Assembly: GCF_019722725.1 (NCBI RefSeq) | Contig: NZ_CP077941.1 | Coordinates: 558,001 to 622,000, forward strand | Direction: 5' to 3' | DNA length: 64,000 bases | DNA from: Vreelandella profundi | GTDB taxonomy: Bacteria > Pseudomonadota > Gammaproteobacteria > Pseudomonadales > Halomonadaceae | Shown here: piece after piece, positions 40,953 to 50,048 of the stretch | How the letters are laid out: each line of letters opens with the position of its first letter | Numbering within the stretch: the first letter of the stretch is position 1 | The notes under the pieces: model-generated | What the model was told of the DNA's origin: nothing | The model's database searches: none | What the model saw: the letters and a program-made list of their open reading frames with translations, nothing else | Made by a program: the position numbers and the translations under genes

Positions 40953-42578
40953 ATGCAACGAAAAAACCTAGCCGCCGCGTTGATGTCATGCAGCGCATTA
41001 CTACCTATAGCGCTTCATGCTCAGACCAGCTCAACCGAAGATAGCCCTGCCGACGTGATTATTTCGGATGGTTTTGTGTACGACGGCACAGGAGCGCCTT
41101 GGATCAGGACGGACATCGCAATCGAGGGCGACCGGATCGTCGCCTTAGGCGATCTGGACGAGATGGAGGCCGGAAGACGCATTGACGCGACTGGGCTTTA
41201 CATCTCTCCAGGGTTCATCGACGTCCACAACCATGCCGGCGTCGGACTGGCGACGCCGGAGCTGTCGCACGGACAGCCGCTTCTCGCGCAGGGCCTCACG
41301 ACGGTCATGGTCAATCCTGATGGTGGCGGCGCAGTAGATCTTGCCGAGCAGCGTGAGACTTTTCTGAGCAATGGCATCGGCCTCAACATCGGCATGACCA
41401 CTTCCCACGGATCCATTCGCAAGGAAGTGATGGGTGAGGAAGATCGCCATTCCACCCCCGAAGAGCTTGACCAGATGCGCGACCTCGTCAGAGCTGGCAT
41501 GGAGAACGGCGCCTTTGGCATGTCGAGTGGTCTGTTCTACTCACCCGGCTCCTTTGCTGATATTTCAGAGGTTGTGGAGCTGGGAAAGGTCGTTGGGGAG
41601 TATGGTGGGTTATACACGAGCCATATTCGGGATGAGAGTGATTACTCGATCGGCCTCATCGCTGCGGTGGAGGAAGTCATCGAGGTCGCGCGCGAGGCCG
41701 CGATCCCGGGCATCGTGACGCATGTCAAGGCACTCGGTCCGCGCGTGTGGGGCTTTTCGGAAGCTGTCATCCAGCGCATTGAAGGGGCGCGGGCGGAGGG
41801 CGTGGAGATGTGGGTGGACCAGTATCCGTATGATGCGTCTGCACCGGGCCTGTCATCGGCTTTGATCCCCCGATCGGCTATGGTGGGCGGAAGCGAGGCG
41901 ATGTTGGAGCGGCTGGCGGACGAAACACAACTGACGGAAATTCGGCCACAGATCGTTGAAAATTTGAAGCGCCGCGGCGGTGCCGATCGCATCCAGATCA
42001 GAACTTTCGACCCTGATGCGACCTACGAGGGCATGCGTCTGAGCGAAATTGCAGAGGAACGCGGGCTCGATGCTGTCGAGACCACGATCCAAATGCTGGA
42101 TGAGGCTGGCGGAGATGTCGGTATCGTTTCCTTCAACATGCTCGACAAGGACATCTCCAACTTCATGCAGCAACCTTGGCGCATGACAGCGTCGGACGGC
42201 GATCTCGTCCCCATGGGAGAAGGCGCTCCCCATCCGAGGAGCTACGGCACATTCACCCGGATGCTCGCGAAGTATGCGCGGGATGAGAGTGTGGTTCCCG
42301 TATCGAAAGCTATTCATTCGATGACTGGGCTACCAGCAACCGTCTACCGTATCAAAGACCGTGGGCTGATTCGCGAAGGCATGATCGCAGACATAAATGT
42401 CTTTGATCTCGATGGATTGAATGAGGTCGCGACATTCACCGATCCTCATCACCTATCCGAGGGCGTCGTTTACCTGTTTGTTAACGGCGAGCTGGCGATT
42501 GATGATGGAGCGTTCACAGATATTCTGAACGGGCGTGTATTGGATAGAAATGGCTCAGATCACATGCGACCAAATTAA
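40953..42578 (+). CDS. N-acyl-D-amino-acid deacylase (amidohydrolase), exported
   Basis: A 541-residue enzyme with an N-terminal signal (NLAAALMSCSALLPIALHAQ). Amidohydrolase motifs: GLYISPGFIDVHNHAG with the HxH metal site (about 83-97), GMSSGLFYSPGSFADISEVVELGKVVGEYGG, YTSHIRDESD, VTHVKALG, HPRSYGTFTRML, and HSMTGLPATVYRIKDRGLIREGMIADINVFD. This is the D-aminoacylase group, cleaving N-acyl-D-amino acids. It is the only intact gene between regulator and transporter fragments, so it is probably a horizontally acquired enzyme whose accompanying genes have decayed. Confidence 0.85.
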   Translation: MQRKNLAAALMSCSALLPIALHAQTSSTEDSPADVIISDGFVYDGTGAPWIRTDIAIEGDRIVALGDLDEMEAGRRIDATGLYISPGFIDVHNHAGVGLATPELSHGQPLLAQGLTTVMVNPDGGGAVDLAEQRETFLSNGIGLNIGMTTSHGSIRKEVMGEEDRHSTPEELDQMRDLVRAGMENGAFGMSSGLFYSPGSFADISEVVELGKVVGEYGGLYTSHIRDESDYSIGLIAAVEEVIEVAREAAIPGIVTHVKALGPRVWGFSEAVIQRIEGARAEGVEMWVDQYPYDASAPGLSSALIPRSAMVGGSEAMLERLADETQLTEIRPQIVENLKRRGGADRIQIRTFDPDATYEGMRLSEIAEERGLDAVETTIQMLDEAGGDVGIVSFNMLDKDISNFMQQPWRMTASDGDLVPMGEGAPHPRSYGTFTRMLAKYARDESVVPVSKAIHSMTGLPATVYRIKDRGLIREGMIADINVFDLDGLNEVATFTDPHHLSEGVVYLFVNGELAIDDGAFTDILNGRVLDRNGSDHMRPN

Positions 42579-43235
42579 AGGGTTTAATAGGGTAACCGTC
42601 TGGTCGGCGCTGCCACGGCTACGTAGCGCCAGCCGCCGGCTTCGCCGCAGCCGCAAGTCGACAATCTGCCGGAACGTGATCTCAGGATTGCGGAACAGCA
42701 GAGCCGCGTTGCGCGGCATCAGCGCAACACCCATTCCAGCGCGTATCATGCAAAGCTAGCCGATGGTTGAATGTGCACGCAGCCGTGGGCGAAGGAAGTC
42801 TTCGGGCAGCAAACCGCTTTGCATTCAGCCCGATCAGGCACTTGGCCGGAATATCGGCCAAGTAGTGTTGCACATCCTATGCCGCTGATGGATGATCCGC
42901 GCGGCAGGCCATCCCGACCATGTCCTGCATGACTTCGCGCTGGCGCAGATCCGGCGAATGCTGTGCACGACCTGCAATTGCGATATCCAGCCGCCCGTCT
43001 GACACCATCAAGGCCAACTCCTCGGCAATATCGTTGTGCAGCATGCAGTCGATCCCCGCATGATCGCGCCCCAGTGGGATGATGGACGGCGGTCGAGTGC
43101 TGCGGTCAAACAGCGGTGCGCCGATCTGCGCCTCAAGCTGGCGGATCACCCCGGACAGGGCCGAGGGCACGACGCCAAGACTGGCCGCCGCGGCGCCGGC
43201 GGTGAAGCAATTATCGCCGCGCTCTCGCTCTTTCA
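42555..43235 (-). pseudogene. LysR-family regulator, fragmented
   Basis: The 5' part (to about 43235) reads FTAGAAAASLGVVPSALSGVIRQLEAQIGAPLFDRSTRPPSII, a LysR helix-turn-helix, then ...ELALMVSDGRLDIAIAG of the effector domain. The 3' part (42555-42790) reads EDFLRPRLRAHSTIG, a stop, then MIRAGMGVALMPRNAALL, the usual LysR C-terminal signature. Frames differ, stops intervene and roughly a quarter of the gene is missing. It is GC-rich like the neighbouring deacylase and belongs to the same decayed island. Confidence 0.7.
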
Positions 43236-43435
43236 GCTTTACACCGCAGGGGTGCAGCCTATGGGGCTGTTTTTCCAACGGCCCATTCATCTTGGCTTTG
43301 TCCTGGTTCTGTGTTTCCTGATTTATCCCGTCTTCGGTCGCGAACGGGCCGCTAGGGTGGATCATCGACAGCTCCTTGATCGTGATGGGGATCGTGACCA
43401 TCATAGTCGTGCTAGAGTCGGCGCTTCTTGTGATA
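43200..43435 (+). pseudogene. TRAP transporter fused-permease N-terminal fragment
   Basis: The plus strand reads AALSLFQLYTAGVQPMGLFFQRPIHLGFVLVLCFLIYPVFG, closely like the start of the intact TRAP permease at 56396 (SLFQLYSAGIQPLGLFYQRSIHLALIMMLAFLMFPVFG). After a frame change it continues DSSLIVMGIVTIIVVLESALLV. Only about 75 codons remain. It abuts the LysR fragment head to head, so both are remnants of one acquired uptake locus. Confidence 0.75.
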
Positions 43436-43468
43436 AGCTGTGTTTTTTTACAGTTAAAAGGGTAGCCG

Positions 43469-44515
43469 GTGCGCAAAATTATTCACTGCGACTGTGACTG
43501 CTTTTATGCAGCGGTGGAAATGCGCGATAACCCCGCGCTGCGGGACATTCCGATTGCCATTGGCGGCAGCGTTGAGCAGCGCGGCGTGGTCGCTACCTGC
43601 AATTACCCGGCCCGTAAGTTTGGCATTCACTCGGCCATGCCGATGGGGCAGGCGCTTAAGCGCTGCCCGCATTTGACCGTAATTCGCGGCGACATGGCCA
43701 AATATAAAGAGGTTGCCCGGCAAGTCTTCGCGATTTATCGCGACGTCACCGAGCTGATTGAGCCGCTCTCACTGGATGAAGCCTTTTTGGATGTCTCAGA
43801 CATCACCTTGCATCACGGTAGCGCTACGCTGATGGCTGAAGCAATCCGCGAGCGGGTAAGCCGCGAAGTCGGTATTACGGTCTCGGCGGGGGTGGCGCCC
43901 AATAAGTTTCTGGCTAAAATCGCCAGCGACTGGAACAAACCCAACGGGCTATGTGTGATCACGCCAGATGAAGTTGATAGCTTTGTGCAGCAGCTGCCGG
44001 TCAAGAAAATCCACGGCGTTGGCCCCCGCACGGCAGAAAAGCTAGCCGGGCTTGATATTCACACCTGTACCGATTTACGCACGCGCTCGCTGACCGAACT
44101 TGTCGAACATTTTGGCCGCTTTGGCCGGCGCCTGCATGAACTAAGCTGGGGGCGTGATGAGCGGCCGGTGAAAACGCACCGCGAGCGTAAATCGGTCAGT
44201 ACCGAGCAGACCTACGCACAAGACTTGCCTAATCTCGATGCTTGCCGCCGCGAGCTGCCCACGTTGATCGAAGATTTAGAACGCCGCTATGCACGCCTTG
44301 ACCCACCGCTGGCGGTGCGAGGGCTGATCGTTAAAGTAAAGTTTAGCGACTTCACCCAAACTACCGTCGAACACGCTGACCCCGCGCCTAATCTTGACCA
44401 GTTTGAAACCCTGCTGAAGGTTGGCTGGGCCCGCGGTGAACGCCCGGTACGGCTACTGGGCGTGGGGTACCGGCTGGCGGAAAGCAGTCAGGAGCATCAA
44501 CTGCCGCTATTTTAA
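43469..44515 (+). CDS. dinB: DNA polymerase IV
   Basis: A 348-residue Y-family translesion polymerase. Catalytic residues: the Asp in IIHCDCDCFYAAVE (D8) and the SLDEAFLDV pair (D103, E104). It also has the helix-hairpin-helix IHGVGPRTAEKLAGLDI and the little-finger domain from about 240. The extreme C-terminus QLPLF is a beta-clamp-binding motif. The start is GTG, with AAGGG upstream. It lies just after the decayed island and seems intact. Confidence 0.92.
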   Translation: MRKIIHCDCDCFYAAVEMRDNPALRDIPIAIGGSVEQRGVVATCNYPARKFGIHSAMPMGQALKRCPHLTVIRGDMAKYKEVARQVFAIYRDVTELIEPLSLDEAFLDVSDITLHHGSATLMAEAIRERVSREVGITVSAGVAPNKFLAKIASDWNKPNGLCVITPDEVDSFVQQLPVKKIHGVGPRTAEKLAGLDIHTCTDLRTRSLTELVEHFGRFGRRLHELSWGRDERPVKTHRERKSVSTEQTYAQDLPNLDACRRELPTLIEDLERRYARLDPPLAVRGLIVKVKFSDFTQTTVEHADPAPNLDQFETLLKVGWARGERPVRLLGVGYRLAESSQEHQLPLF

Positions 44516-44574
44516 TTAGCACGTTAACACTTAGGTGGATTGACGCTCTGTAAGGGGCAGGATAAAACAGACGT

Positions 44575-45453
44575 ATGATAGATGGCCTAGCCATCGCTGA
44601 CTTACTCTTATCGACGAGCCACGCCATGCCTGCTGAGACGACTTCACGCCCGCGTTTAGTGTTTGCCCATGCCAATGGTTTTCCAGGGCTAAGTTATCGC
44701 AGCCTGCTGGACCCGCTGGCAGAAACGTTTGATCTTCACCCTGTAGACCGTCTGGGCCACCATCCGGATTACCCCGTTAATCATAACTGGGGCAACCTAG
44801 TGGATGAGCTGCTTAGCTACCTGCCACAAGACGATACGCCGCTGCTGGGCGTGGGCCATTCTTTGGGCGGCACCTTGATGGCGATGGCCGCCGATAAACA
44901 GCCTGAGCGCTTTTGCGGTGTGATCATGCTCGACCCGCCGCTGATGCTGGGAACGGATGCCTGGGCCATGAAAGCCGCCAAGCGCTTCGGGTTTATTGAT
45001 CGCGTCACGCCTGCCGGTAAAACCCTGGGGCGGCGTACCGCGTGGCCCAGCCGCGAGATAATGGCCAGCTCGCTCGGTCGCCGTGGCCTGTTTCGCCGCT
45101 TTACCTCGGAAGCGCTCAACGACTACATTGAAGCAGGGACGCGCTTGTTAGACGACGGCAGCGCGGAGCTGACGTTTAACCCGGAGATTGAAGTGGAGAT
45201 TTTTCGCCATCTGCCCGATCACCTTTCGCGCCTGCCTAAGCGTTTAGGCGTGCCGGTAGAGCTAGTGGCGGGCAAAGAATCGCACTTGCTGACGGCTGCA
45301 CGTATAAAGCGTTTAAAGCGCAAGGGCCTAACGATCAGCGAGGTCCCGGGGACGCATATGTTCCCAATGGAGCACCCGGATGAAACCCGTGCCGCCATTC
45401 TGGCTGCCTGGCAGCGTTTATCTCGCGCCGGGAAAAATTCACATACTATGTAA
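44575..45453 (+). CDS. Alpha/beta hydrolase (serine type)
   Basis: About 292 residues (275 if the ATG at 44626 is the start; the family similarity begins there with LVFAHANGFPGLSYR). The nucleophile elbow is GVGHSLGGTLM with Ser, the acid is likely near VELVAGKESHLL, and the catalytic His is in PGTHMFPMEHP. It belongs to the Abhydrolase_6 group of soluble esterase-like or thioesterase-like enzymes. The substrate is unknown. It is followed by the small thiamine-binding-like gene on the same strand, 21 nt later, so they may be co-transcribed. Confidence 0.75.
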   Translation: MIDGLAIADLLLSTSHAMPAETTSRPRLVFAHANGFPGLSYRSLLDPLAETFDLHPVDRLGHHPDYPVNHNWGNLVDELLSYLPQDDTPLLGVGHSLGGTLMAMAADKQPERFCGVIMLDPPLMLGTDAWAMKAAKRFGFIDRVTPAGKTLGRRTAWPSREIMASSLGRRGLFRRFTSEALNDYIEAGTRLLDDGSAELTFNPEIEVEIFRHLPDHLSRLPKRLGVPVELVAGKESHLLTAARIKRLKRKGLTISEVPGTHMFPMEHPDETRAAILAAWQRLSRAGKNSHTM

Positions 45454-45474
45454 AGAACCATGTAAGGAGACGTT

Positions 45475-45723
45475 ATGTATCTTTCCGTACAGCTTAGCTA
45501 TTACCCGCTGGCCGATGATTTTAAGCCGGTAGTAAAAGAGGTCGTCAAACGCTTGGAAGCGACCGGATTAGAAGTGCACCCGAACCGCATGAGCACCCAG
45601 GTATTTGGGGAGTTTGATGCCGTGATGACGGCGTTGGGTGAGGTGATGAAGTGGTCGTTTGAGACTCACGGTAAAGCGGTATTTACGGCGAATTTTATTG
45701 AAGGCGATCGCCGGCCGCGTTAA
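45475..45723 (+). CDS. Small YkoF/MTH1187-type thiamine-binding-like protein
   Basis: An 82-residue ferredoxin-like fold protein: MYLSVQLSYYPLADDFKPVVKEVVKRLEATGLEVHPNRMSTQVFGEFDAVMTALGEVMKWSFETHGKAVFTANFIEGDRR. The strand-helix-strand pattern with a central NxMST matches the YkoF/UPF0045 family, whose members bind thiamine or related pyrimidines. It has AAGGAG 6 nt before the ATG and follows the hydrolase gene. A strong bidirectional terminator lies right after it. Confidence 0.7.
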   Translation: MYLSVQLSYYPLADDFKPVVKEVVKRLEATGLEVHPNRMSTQVFGEFDAVMTALGEVMKWSFETHGKAVFTANFIEGDRRPR

Positions 45724-45729
45724 AAAATA

Positions 45730-45754
45730 AATGCCGCCCGATTTGGGCGGCATT
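45730..45754. terminator. Bidirectional terminator
   Basis: A perfect 10-bp stem (AATGCCGCCC / GGGCGGCATT, 5-nt loop) with an A tract on its left and TTTG on its right. It can end both the thiamine-binding-like transcript and the convergent gabT transcript, whose U tract is the complement of TAAAAAATAA. Confidence 0.85.
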
Positions 45755-45774
45755 TGCTTGTACGCTAATAGCGC

Positions 45775-47052
45775 TTAGGTCAGCGACTCCAAGCAGGACT
45801 CAATAATATCCAGCCCTTCATTCAGCACGTCGTCTTGAATAGTGACGGGCATCAAGAAGCGGATGGTGTTGCCGTACATGCCGCAGGAAAGCAGGATTAA
45901 TCCCTCTTCGCGGGCTTTCTTACAAAGCGCCGCGGCCAGTTCGGCGTTAGGCGCCCGGTCTGTTTTATTCGATACCAGTTCGAACGCCGCCATGGAGCCC
46001 ATGTTGCGCACGTGGTCGATGCATTCGAACTTGCCTGCCCACTCGGTGAAGCGTTTCGAAAGCTTCTCGCCAAGGGCTTGGCTCTTCTCAAGAATGTTCT
46101 CTTCCTCAAATACTTCCATCACCGCCAGCGCGGCTGCGCAGGCGGTGGGGCTGCCGGTGTAAGTGCCGCCCAGGGAGTTAGGGCCAGAGGCATCCATCAC
46201 TTTATCGGTACCCACGATGGCAGAGATCGGCATGCCGTCGGCCATACTTTTGGCCATGGTCATGATGTCCGGCTCAACGCCGCTGTGTTCAATGGCAAAC
46301 ATCTTGCCGGTGCGGCCAAAGCCCGACTGTACTTCATCGATGATCATTAGAATGCCGTGCTCATCGCAGATTTCACGAATCTTGGTCAGAAAGCTGGTGG
46401 ATGCTGGGTAGAAACCGCCTTCACCGAGTACCGGCTCAAGCACAATTGCCGCGGTGTCTTTGGGATTAGCGTCCGTTTTTAGCGTCATCTTCAGGCCGCG
46501 AATGGCTTCGTCTTCGCTAACGCCGTGGTAAGGCACTGGATAAGGCGCGCGGAAAACGGTGCCCGGCATTGGGCCAAAGTCGCTTTGATAGGGCGCTACC
46601 TTGCCGTTCATCGCCATCGTGAAGAAGGTGCGGCCATGGTAGCCGCCGTCAAAGCAGATCACGTTGGAACGACCGGTCGCGGCGCGCGCGATTTTAACGG
46701 CATTTTCCAGCGCTTCGGCACCGGAGTTAGCCAGCATGACTTTGGCATGGCCACGTACCGGAACAAGATGGCTAAGCTTTTCGGCGACTTTTACGTAGCC
46801 TTCATAAGGCATAACCGTCTGGCAAGTGTGCATTAGCTTATCAAGCTGGGCTTTAACTGCGGCGACCACTTTAGGATGGCGGTGGCCGACGTTGAGCACG
46901 CCAATGCCGCCCGCAAAGTCGATAAAGCGGTTGCCGTCAGCGTCCCAAATTTCAGCGTTTTCAGCACGGTCGGCAAAGGCCGTCGCTGGGCTTGCGGCGC
47001 CTGCGGCGACGTATTTATGTTTCAGCTCGTTCAATTCGGCATTGCTGCTCAT
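45775..47052 (-). CDS. gabT: 4-aminobutyrate aminotransferase
   Basis: A 425-residue class III PLP aminotransferase. FANSGAEA-type motif MLANSGAEALENAVKIARAATGR (106-128), IIDEVQSGFGRTGK with the PLP Asp (D239), the Schiff-base lysine in TMAKSMADGMPISAIVG (K268), and GGTYTGSPTACAAA. It converts GABA plus 2-oxoglutarate to succinate semialdehyde plus glutamate, and close relatives act on 5-aminovalerate. No gabD is adjacent. A 5-aminovalerate role would connect to the glutarate genes downstream at 51-54 kb. Confidence 0.88.
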   Translation of the reverse strand: MSSNAELNELKHKYVAAGAASPATAFADRAENAEIWDADGNRFIDFAGGIGVLNVGHRHPKVVAAVKAQLDKLMHTCQTVMPYEGYVKVAEKLSHLVPVRGHAKVMLANSGAEALENAVKIARAATGRSNVICFDGGYHGRTFFTMAMNGKVAPYQSDFGPMPGTVFRAPYPVPYHGVSEDEAIRGLKMTLKTDANPKDTAAIVLEPVLGEGGFYPASTSFLTKIREICDEHGILMIIDEVQSGFGRTGKMFAIEHSGVEPDIMTMAKSMADGMPISAIVGTDKVMDASGPNSLGGTYTGSPTACAAALAVMEVFEEENILEKSQALGEKLSKRFTEWAGKFECIDHVRNMGSMAAFELVSNKTDRAPNAELAAALCKKAREEGLILLSCGMYGNTIRFLMPVTIQDDVLNEGLDIIESCLESLT

Positions 47053-47203
47053 ATAACTTACTTCCTGTTGATGAGGGTTGTTCTTTCAGCATAGTCGGTA
47101 ATAGAGCACGCATATAGTATGCACAATCGACAGGCTGGCTCTGTGCTCGCCGTTGATCACGATTGAGTCGTCGTTCACGCTGTTCGGTGGAAAAATTTGC
47201 CAT

Positions 47204-47240
47204 CAAAAAGATCGCCCCGGCTAAAGGGTCGGGGCGATCT
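47204..47240 (-). terminator. Rho-independent terminator of the PQQ dehydrogenase gene
   Basis: A 12-bp stem, GATCGCCCCGGC with its partner GTCGGGGCGATC (one mismatch), is followed on the minus strand by CTTTTTGATGG. It lies about 27 nt after the dehydrogenase stop. Confidence 0.8.
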
Positions 47241-47266
47241 CGTGTTACCGCAAGCGAAGTGGGCGA

Positions 47267-49822
47267 TCAGGAATCGCTTTGCTTCGGCAGGGCGTAGGCG
47301 ATCACGTAATCGCCGGTGGGGGTTTCCATAAAGTGGTGGCCCGTTGCCACGATCACCAGATACTGGCGGCCGTTGGCTTCATAGACCATCGGGTTGGCTT
47401 GGCCACCCGCGGGCAGTGCCGCTTGCCACACGGTTTCACCCGTTTCGATATCGATCGCGCGGATAAGATCGTCAGTTGCCGCCGCGATGAAAATCAGACC
47501 GCCGGCGGTAACGACAGAACCACCGTTATTGGGCGTGCCGATATCGATCGGTAGGCCAGAACGGATGCCCCAGGGGCCGTTGGCGCGAGCGGTGCCCAGC
47601 GGACGGTCCCACAGGGTGTCTCCGGTCGCCAGTTCGATGGCGCGGATGTGACCGTACGGCGGTTGCTTACACAGCATGCCGGTGTAAGGCACACGCCAGC
47701 CAGCGTTGACGTTGATGGCGTAGGGCGTGTTGGCCTGCGGATCGCCAGCACCTTCGGCGCCGCCGGTGTCTTCATCCAGCTCTTCACGCGGAACCCAGCC
47801 ACGCTCGTTGGCAACGTCTCGCGGGACCAGCTCGTTGTAGTTGGGCATGTCGTTGTAGTTGGCAATGATCACGCCACGTCGCGGGTCGATTGCGACACTA
47901 CCCCAGTCAGAGCCACCGTTGTAGCCGGTGTACTGGATCCACGGCTGCTCGGCGGTGGGCGGCGTATACATGCCTTCCCAGCTCGCCTGACGGTATTGAA
48001 TCCGGCAGAACAGCTGGTCAAAGGGCGACATGCCCCACATGTCTTTTTCGTCGATCTCCGGCTGACGCAGCGTGGCATAGAGCGAGTAGGGCTGCGTTTC
48101 GCTGCGCATTTCGGGCTCGGCGCCACCTTGGGGTACCGGACGCTCTTCTGCACCGCCGCCCAGCAGTTCGCCGGTTTCACGATTGAAGACGTAGATCTCA
48201 CCCTGCTTGGTCGGCATCACCAGCGCCGGCACGTTGCCGTCTTCGGTGGGGAAGTCGATCATCGAGGGCTGCGAGCCGGGATCGTAGTCCCAGACATCAA
48301 CGTGGGACGTCTGGAAGTGCCACACCGGCAGGCCGGTTTCCACGTCGAGGGCGACCATGGAGGCTGCCCACTCGTTTTCCTCTTCGCTACGCGAGCTACT
48401 CCAGTAGTCGCCGGCGGCGTTGGCCATCGGTAGATAGACCATTCCCAAGCTGCTGTCGCCAGCGGCAATGGTCCACATATTGGGCGAACCGCGGGTATAA
48501 ACGTCGTCACCCGTTAGCGGCTCGCTTTGGTCCGGGCGTGCGGCGTCCCAGGCCCAGCGCTGCTCGCCGGTCACCACGTCATAGCCCTGAATCACGCCCG
48601 AAGCGGGATAGCGGCGCTGGCCATCGAGCACCTGATGACCGGTAACGAGGACATCGTTGACGACCACGGGCGGGGAGTTGATGGCCACATAGCCCGGCGG
48701 TGTCTCGCCCATGTTGCGCTTGATATCGACCTGACCGTTGTCACCGAAACCGGTGCAGGGCTCGCCGGTGGCGGCGTCGACCTGAATCAGGCGGCCGTCG
48801 AGGGTGCCGGAGATGATGCGCGTGCGGCAGGCCTGATCGTCATTGGTGGCGACGGACGGCTGAGTCGGCGCTTCATCCTGTGGCGCGTTGTCTTGATCTT
48901 CCTCCTGCTCGTCATTAGCGGCGACCTGCTCACCCTGATTGGCAGCGTTGTCGTCAGCTTCAGGAGCCTGATCGTTCTCGGGCACTTCGTAGTAGGTCAC
49001 ACCCCGGCAAGCGGCGGTGTAGGGGATGGCGTCTTCGGAAACCACCGGATCGTAGCGCCAGTTCTCTTCACCCGTTGCGGCATCCAGAGAGACGAGGATG
49101 TTGCGCGAGGTACACAGGAAGACGTTGTCGCCCACTTTCAGCGGCGTTGTTTCGGCACCCCAGCGATGCTCGAGCAGATCGCCGGTACGGTATTCCCAGG
49201 CTACCTCGAGATCACCCACGTTATCCGGATTGATCTGTTCGAGCGGGGAGTAGCGCGTCGCGGCGGCATCACGCCCGTAGGCCGCCCAATCTCCGTCGGC
49301 CGGTGCGTCTGACGGCTGGGCGTTGCCCATGTCGGTGGCCAGCGAGCTCTCGGCCATCTCGGGCACGTCGGCGATGTGCTGGTAGCCACGCCCGGGAAGA
49401 AACGCTAACGCCCCGGCGATGATCAGACCCAGAACCATGACGCCCGCGACGGAGAAGCTGGCTTTACGGCCGGGGCCGCCTCTCAGGCGCGGAGCCGCCA
49501 AGGCGACGAGGATGGCGAGAATCAACACTACGTCCAGTCGGGGGATCCAGCGCCAGTAATTCAGCCCCGATTCCCATGCGGCCCAAAGTAAGGTGCCGAT
49601 AAAGACGAGGGCAAAAATGTAGGCGCCGGACATGCGCCCTCGAACCAGTTGAACCCCGGCGATCAGCATTGCCACGCCGGCGATCAGGTAGTACCAGGAA
49701 CCGCCCAGCGTCGCTAGATACAGCCCGCCGCCGCCGAGGGCGAGGCCGACGAGTGCAACGATAATCCCTACGAGTTTGGCGAAAAATCCGCCGGCACCGC
49801 GAGAAGTGGTGGAATGAGCCAA
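47267..49822 (-). CDS. Membrane-bound PQQ-dependent dehydrogenase (glucose/quinate/shikimate family)
   Basis: About 851 residues. The N-terminal 140 or so hold four to five membrane helices (LVGIIVALVGLALGGGGLYL onward). A periplasmic eight-bladed PQQ propeller follows, with DWAAYGRDAAATRYSPLEQINPDNV, TPLKVGDNVFLCTSRNILVSLDAATGEENW, GTANNGG-like GTPNNGGSVVTAGGLIFIAAATDD and MVYEANGRQYLVIVATGHH. Electrons go to ubiquinone. The substrate (glucose, quinate or shikimate) is undecided. A TTG at 49822 is chosen because AGGGAG lies 6 nt upstream. An acidic Asp/Glu/Asn/Gln-rich insert (about 292-337) interrupts an early propeller blade between two cysteines. Confidence 0.87.
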   Translation of the reverse strand: MAHSTTSRGAGGFFAKLVGIIVALVGLALGGGGLYLATLGGSWYYLIAGVAMLIAGVQLVRGRMSGAYIFALVFIGTLLWAAWESGLNYWRWIPRLDVVLILAILVALAAPRLRGGPGRKASFSVAGVMVLGLIIAGALAFLPGRGYQHIADVPEMAESSLATDMGNAQPSDAPADGDWAAYGRDAAATRYSPLEQINPDNVGDLEVAWEYRTGDLLEHRWGAETTPLKVGDNVFLCTSRNILVSLDAATGEENWRYDPVVSEDAIPYTAACRGVTYYEVPENDQAPEADDNAANQGEQVAANDEQEEDQDNAPQDEAPTQPSVATNDDQACRTRIISGTLDGRLIQVDAATGEPCTGFGDNGQVDIKRNMGETPPGYVAINSPPVVVNDVLVTGHQVLDGQRRYPASGVIQGYDVVTGEQRWAWDAARPDQSEPLTGDDVYTRGSPNMWTIAAGDSSLGMVYLPMANAAGDYWSSSRSEEENEWAASMVALDVETGLPVWHFQTSHVDVWDYDPGSQPSMIDFPTEDGNVPALVMPTKQGEIYVFNRETGELLGGGAEERPVPQGGAEPEMRSETQPYSLYATLRQPEIDEKDMWGMSPFDQLFCRIQYRQASWEGMYTPPTAEQPWIQYTGYNGGSDWGSVAIDPRRGVIIANYNDMPNYNELVPRDVANERGWVPREELDEDTGGAEGAGDPQANTPYAINVNAGWRVPYTGMLCKQPPYGHIRAIELATGDTLWDRPLGTARANGPWGIRSGLPIDIGTPNNGGSVVTAGGLIFIAAATDDLIRAIDIETGETVWQAALPAGGQANPMVYEANGRQYLVIVATGHHFMETPTGDYVIAYALPKQSDS

Positions 49823-50048
49823 TGTATTCTCCCTTGAATGACCTTGTTTGTTGTCTTCCCAAGACAAATACGTCGCGATGGAACCTAAGCGTGGTCGCCG
49901 TCACACTAAAAGGATAGTACACATTCATCTTAAATATATTTTGTAACTACTTGTCATTATCCATTTAGATTTGGGGTTCGTTCTCTACACTCTCCCTAAG
50001 CGTTGCGCGTAGGAGTGACGATGCAAGGATAACGTTGATTTACTGCGC

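Noticed and set aside
42535..42759. Plus-strand ORFs after the deacylase
   Set aside because: The opposite strand reads as the C-terminal part of a LysR regulator, so these are shadows of a pseudogene.
47648..48433. Plus-strand open frames of about 260 codons (also 48527-49312) opposite the PQQ dehydrogenase
   Set aside because: The dehydrogenase motifs on the minus strand are continuous. The opposite frames show no recognisable domain and mirror the third-position GC bias.
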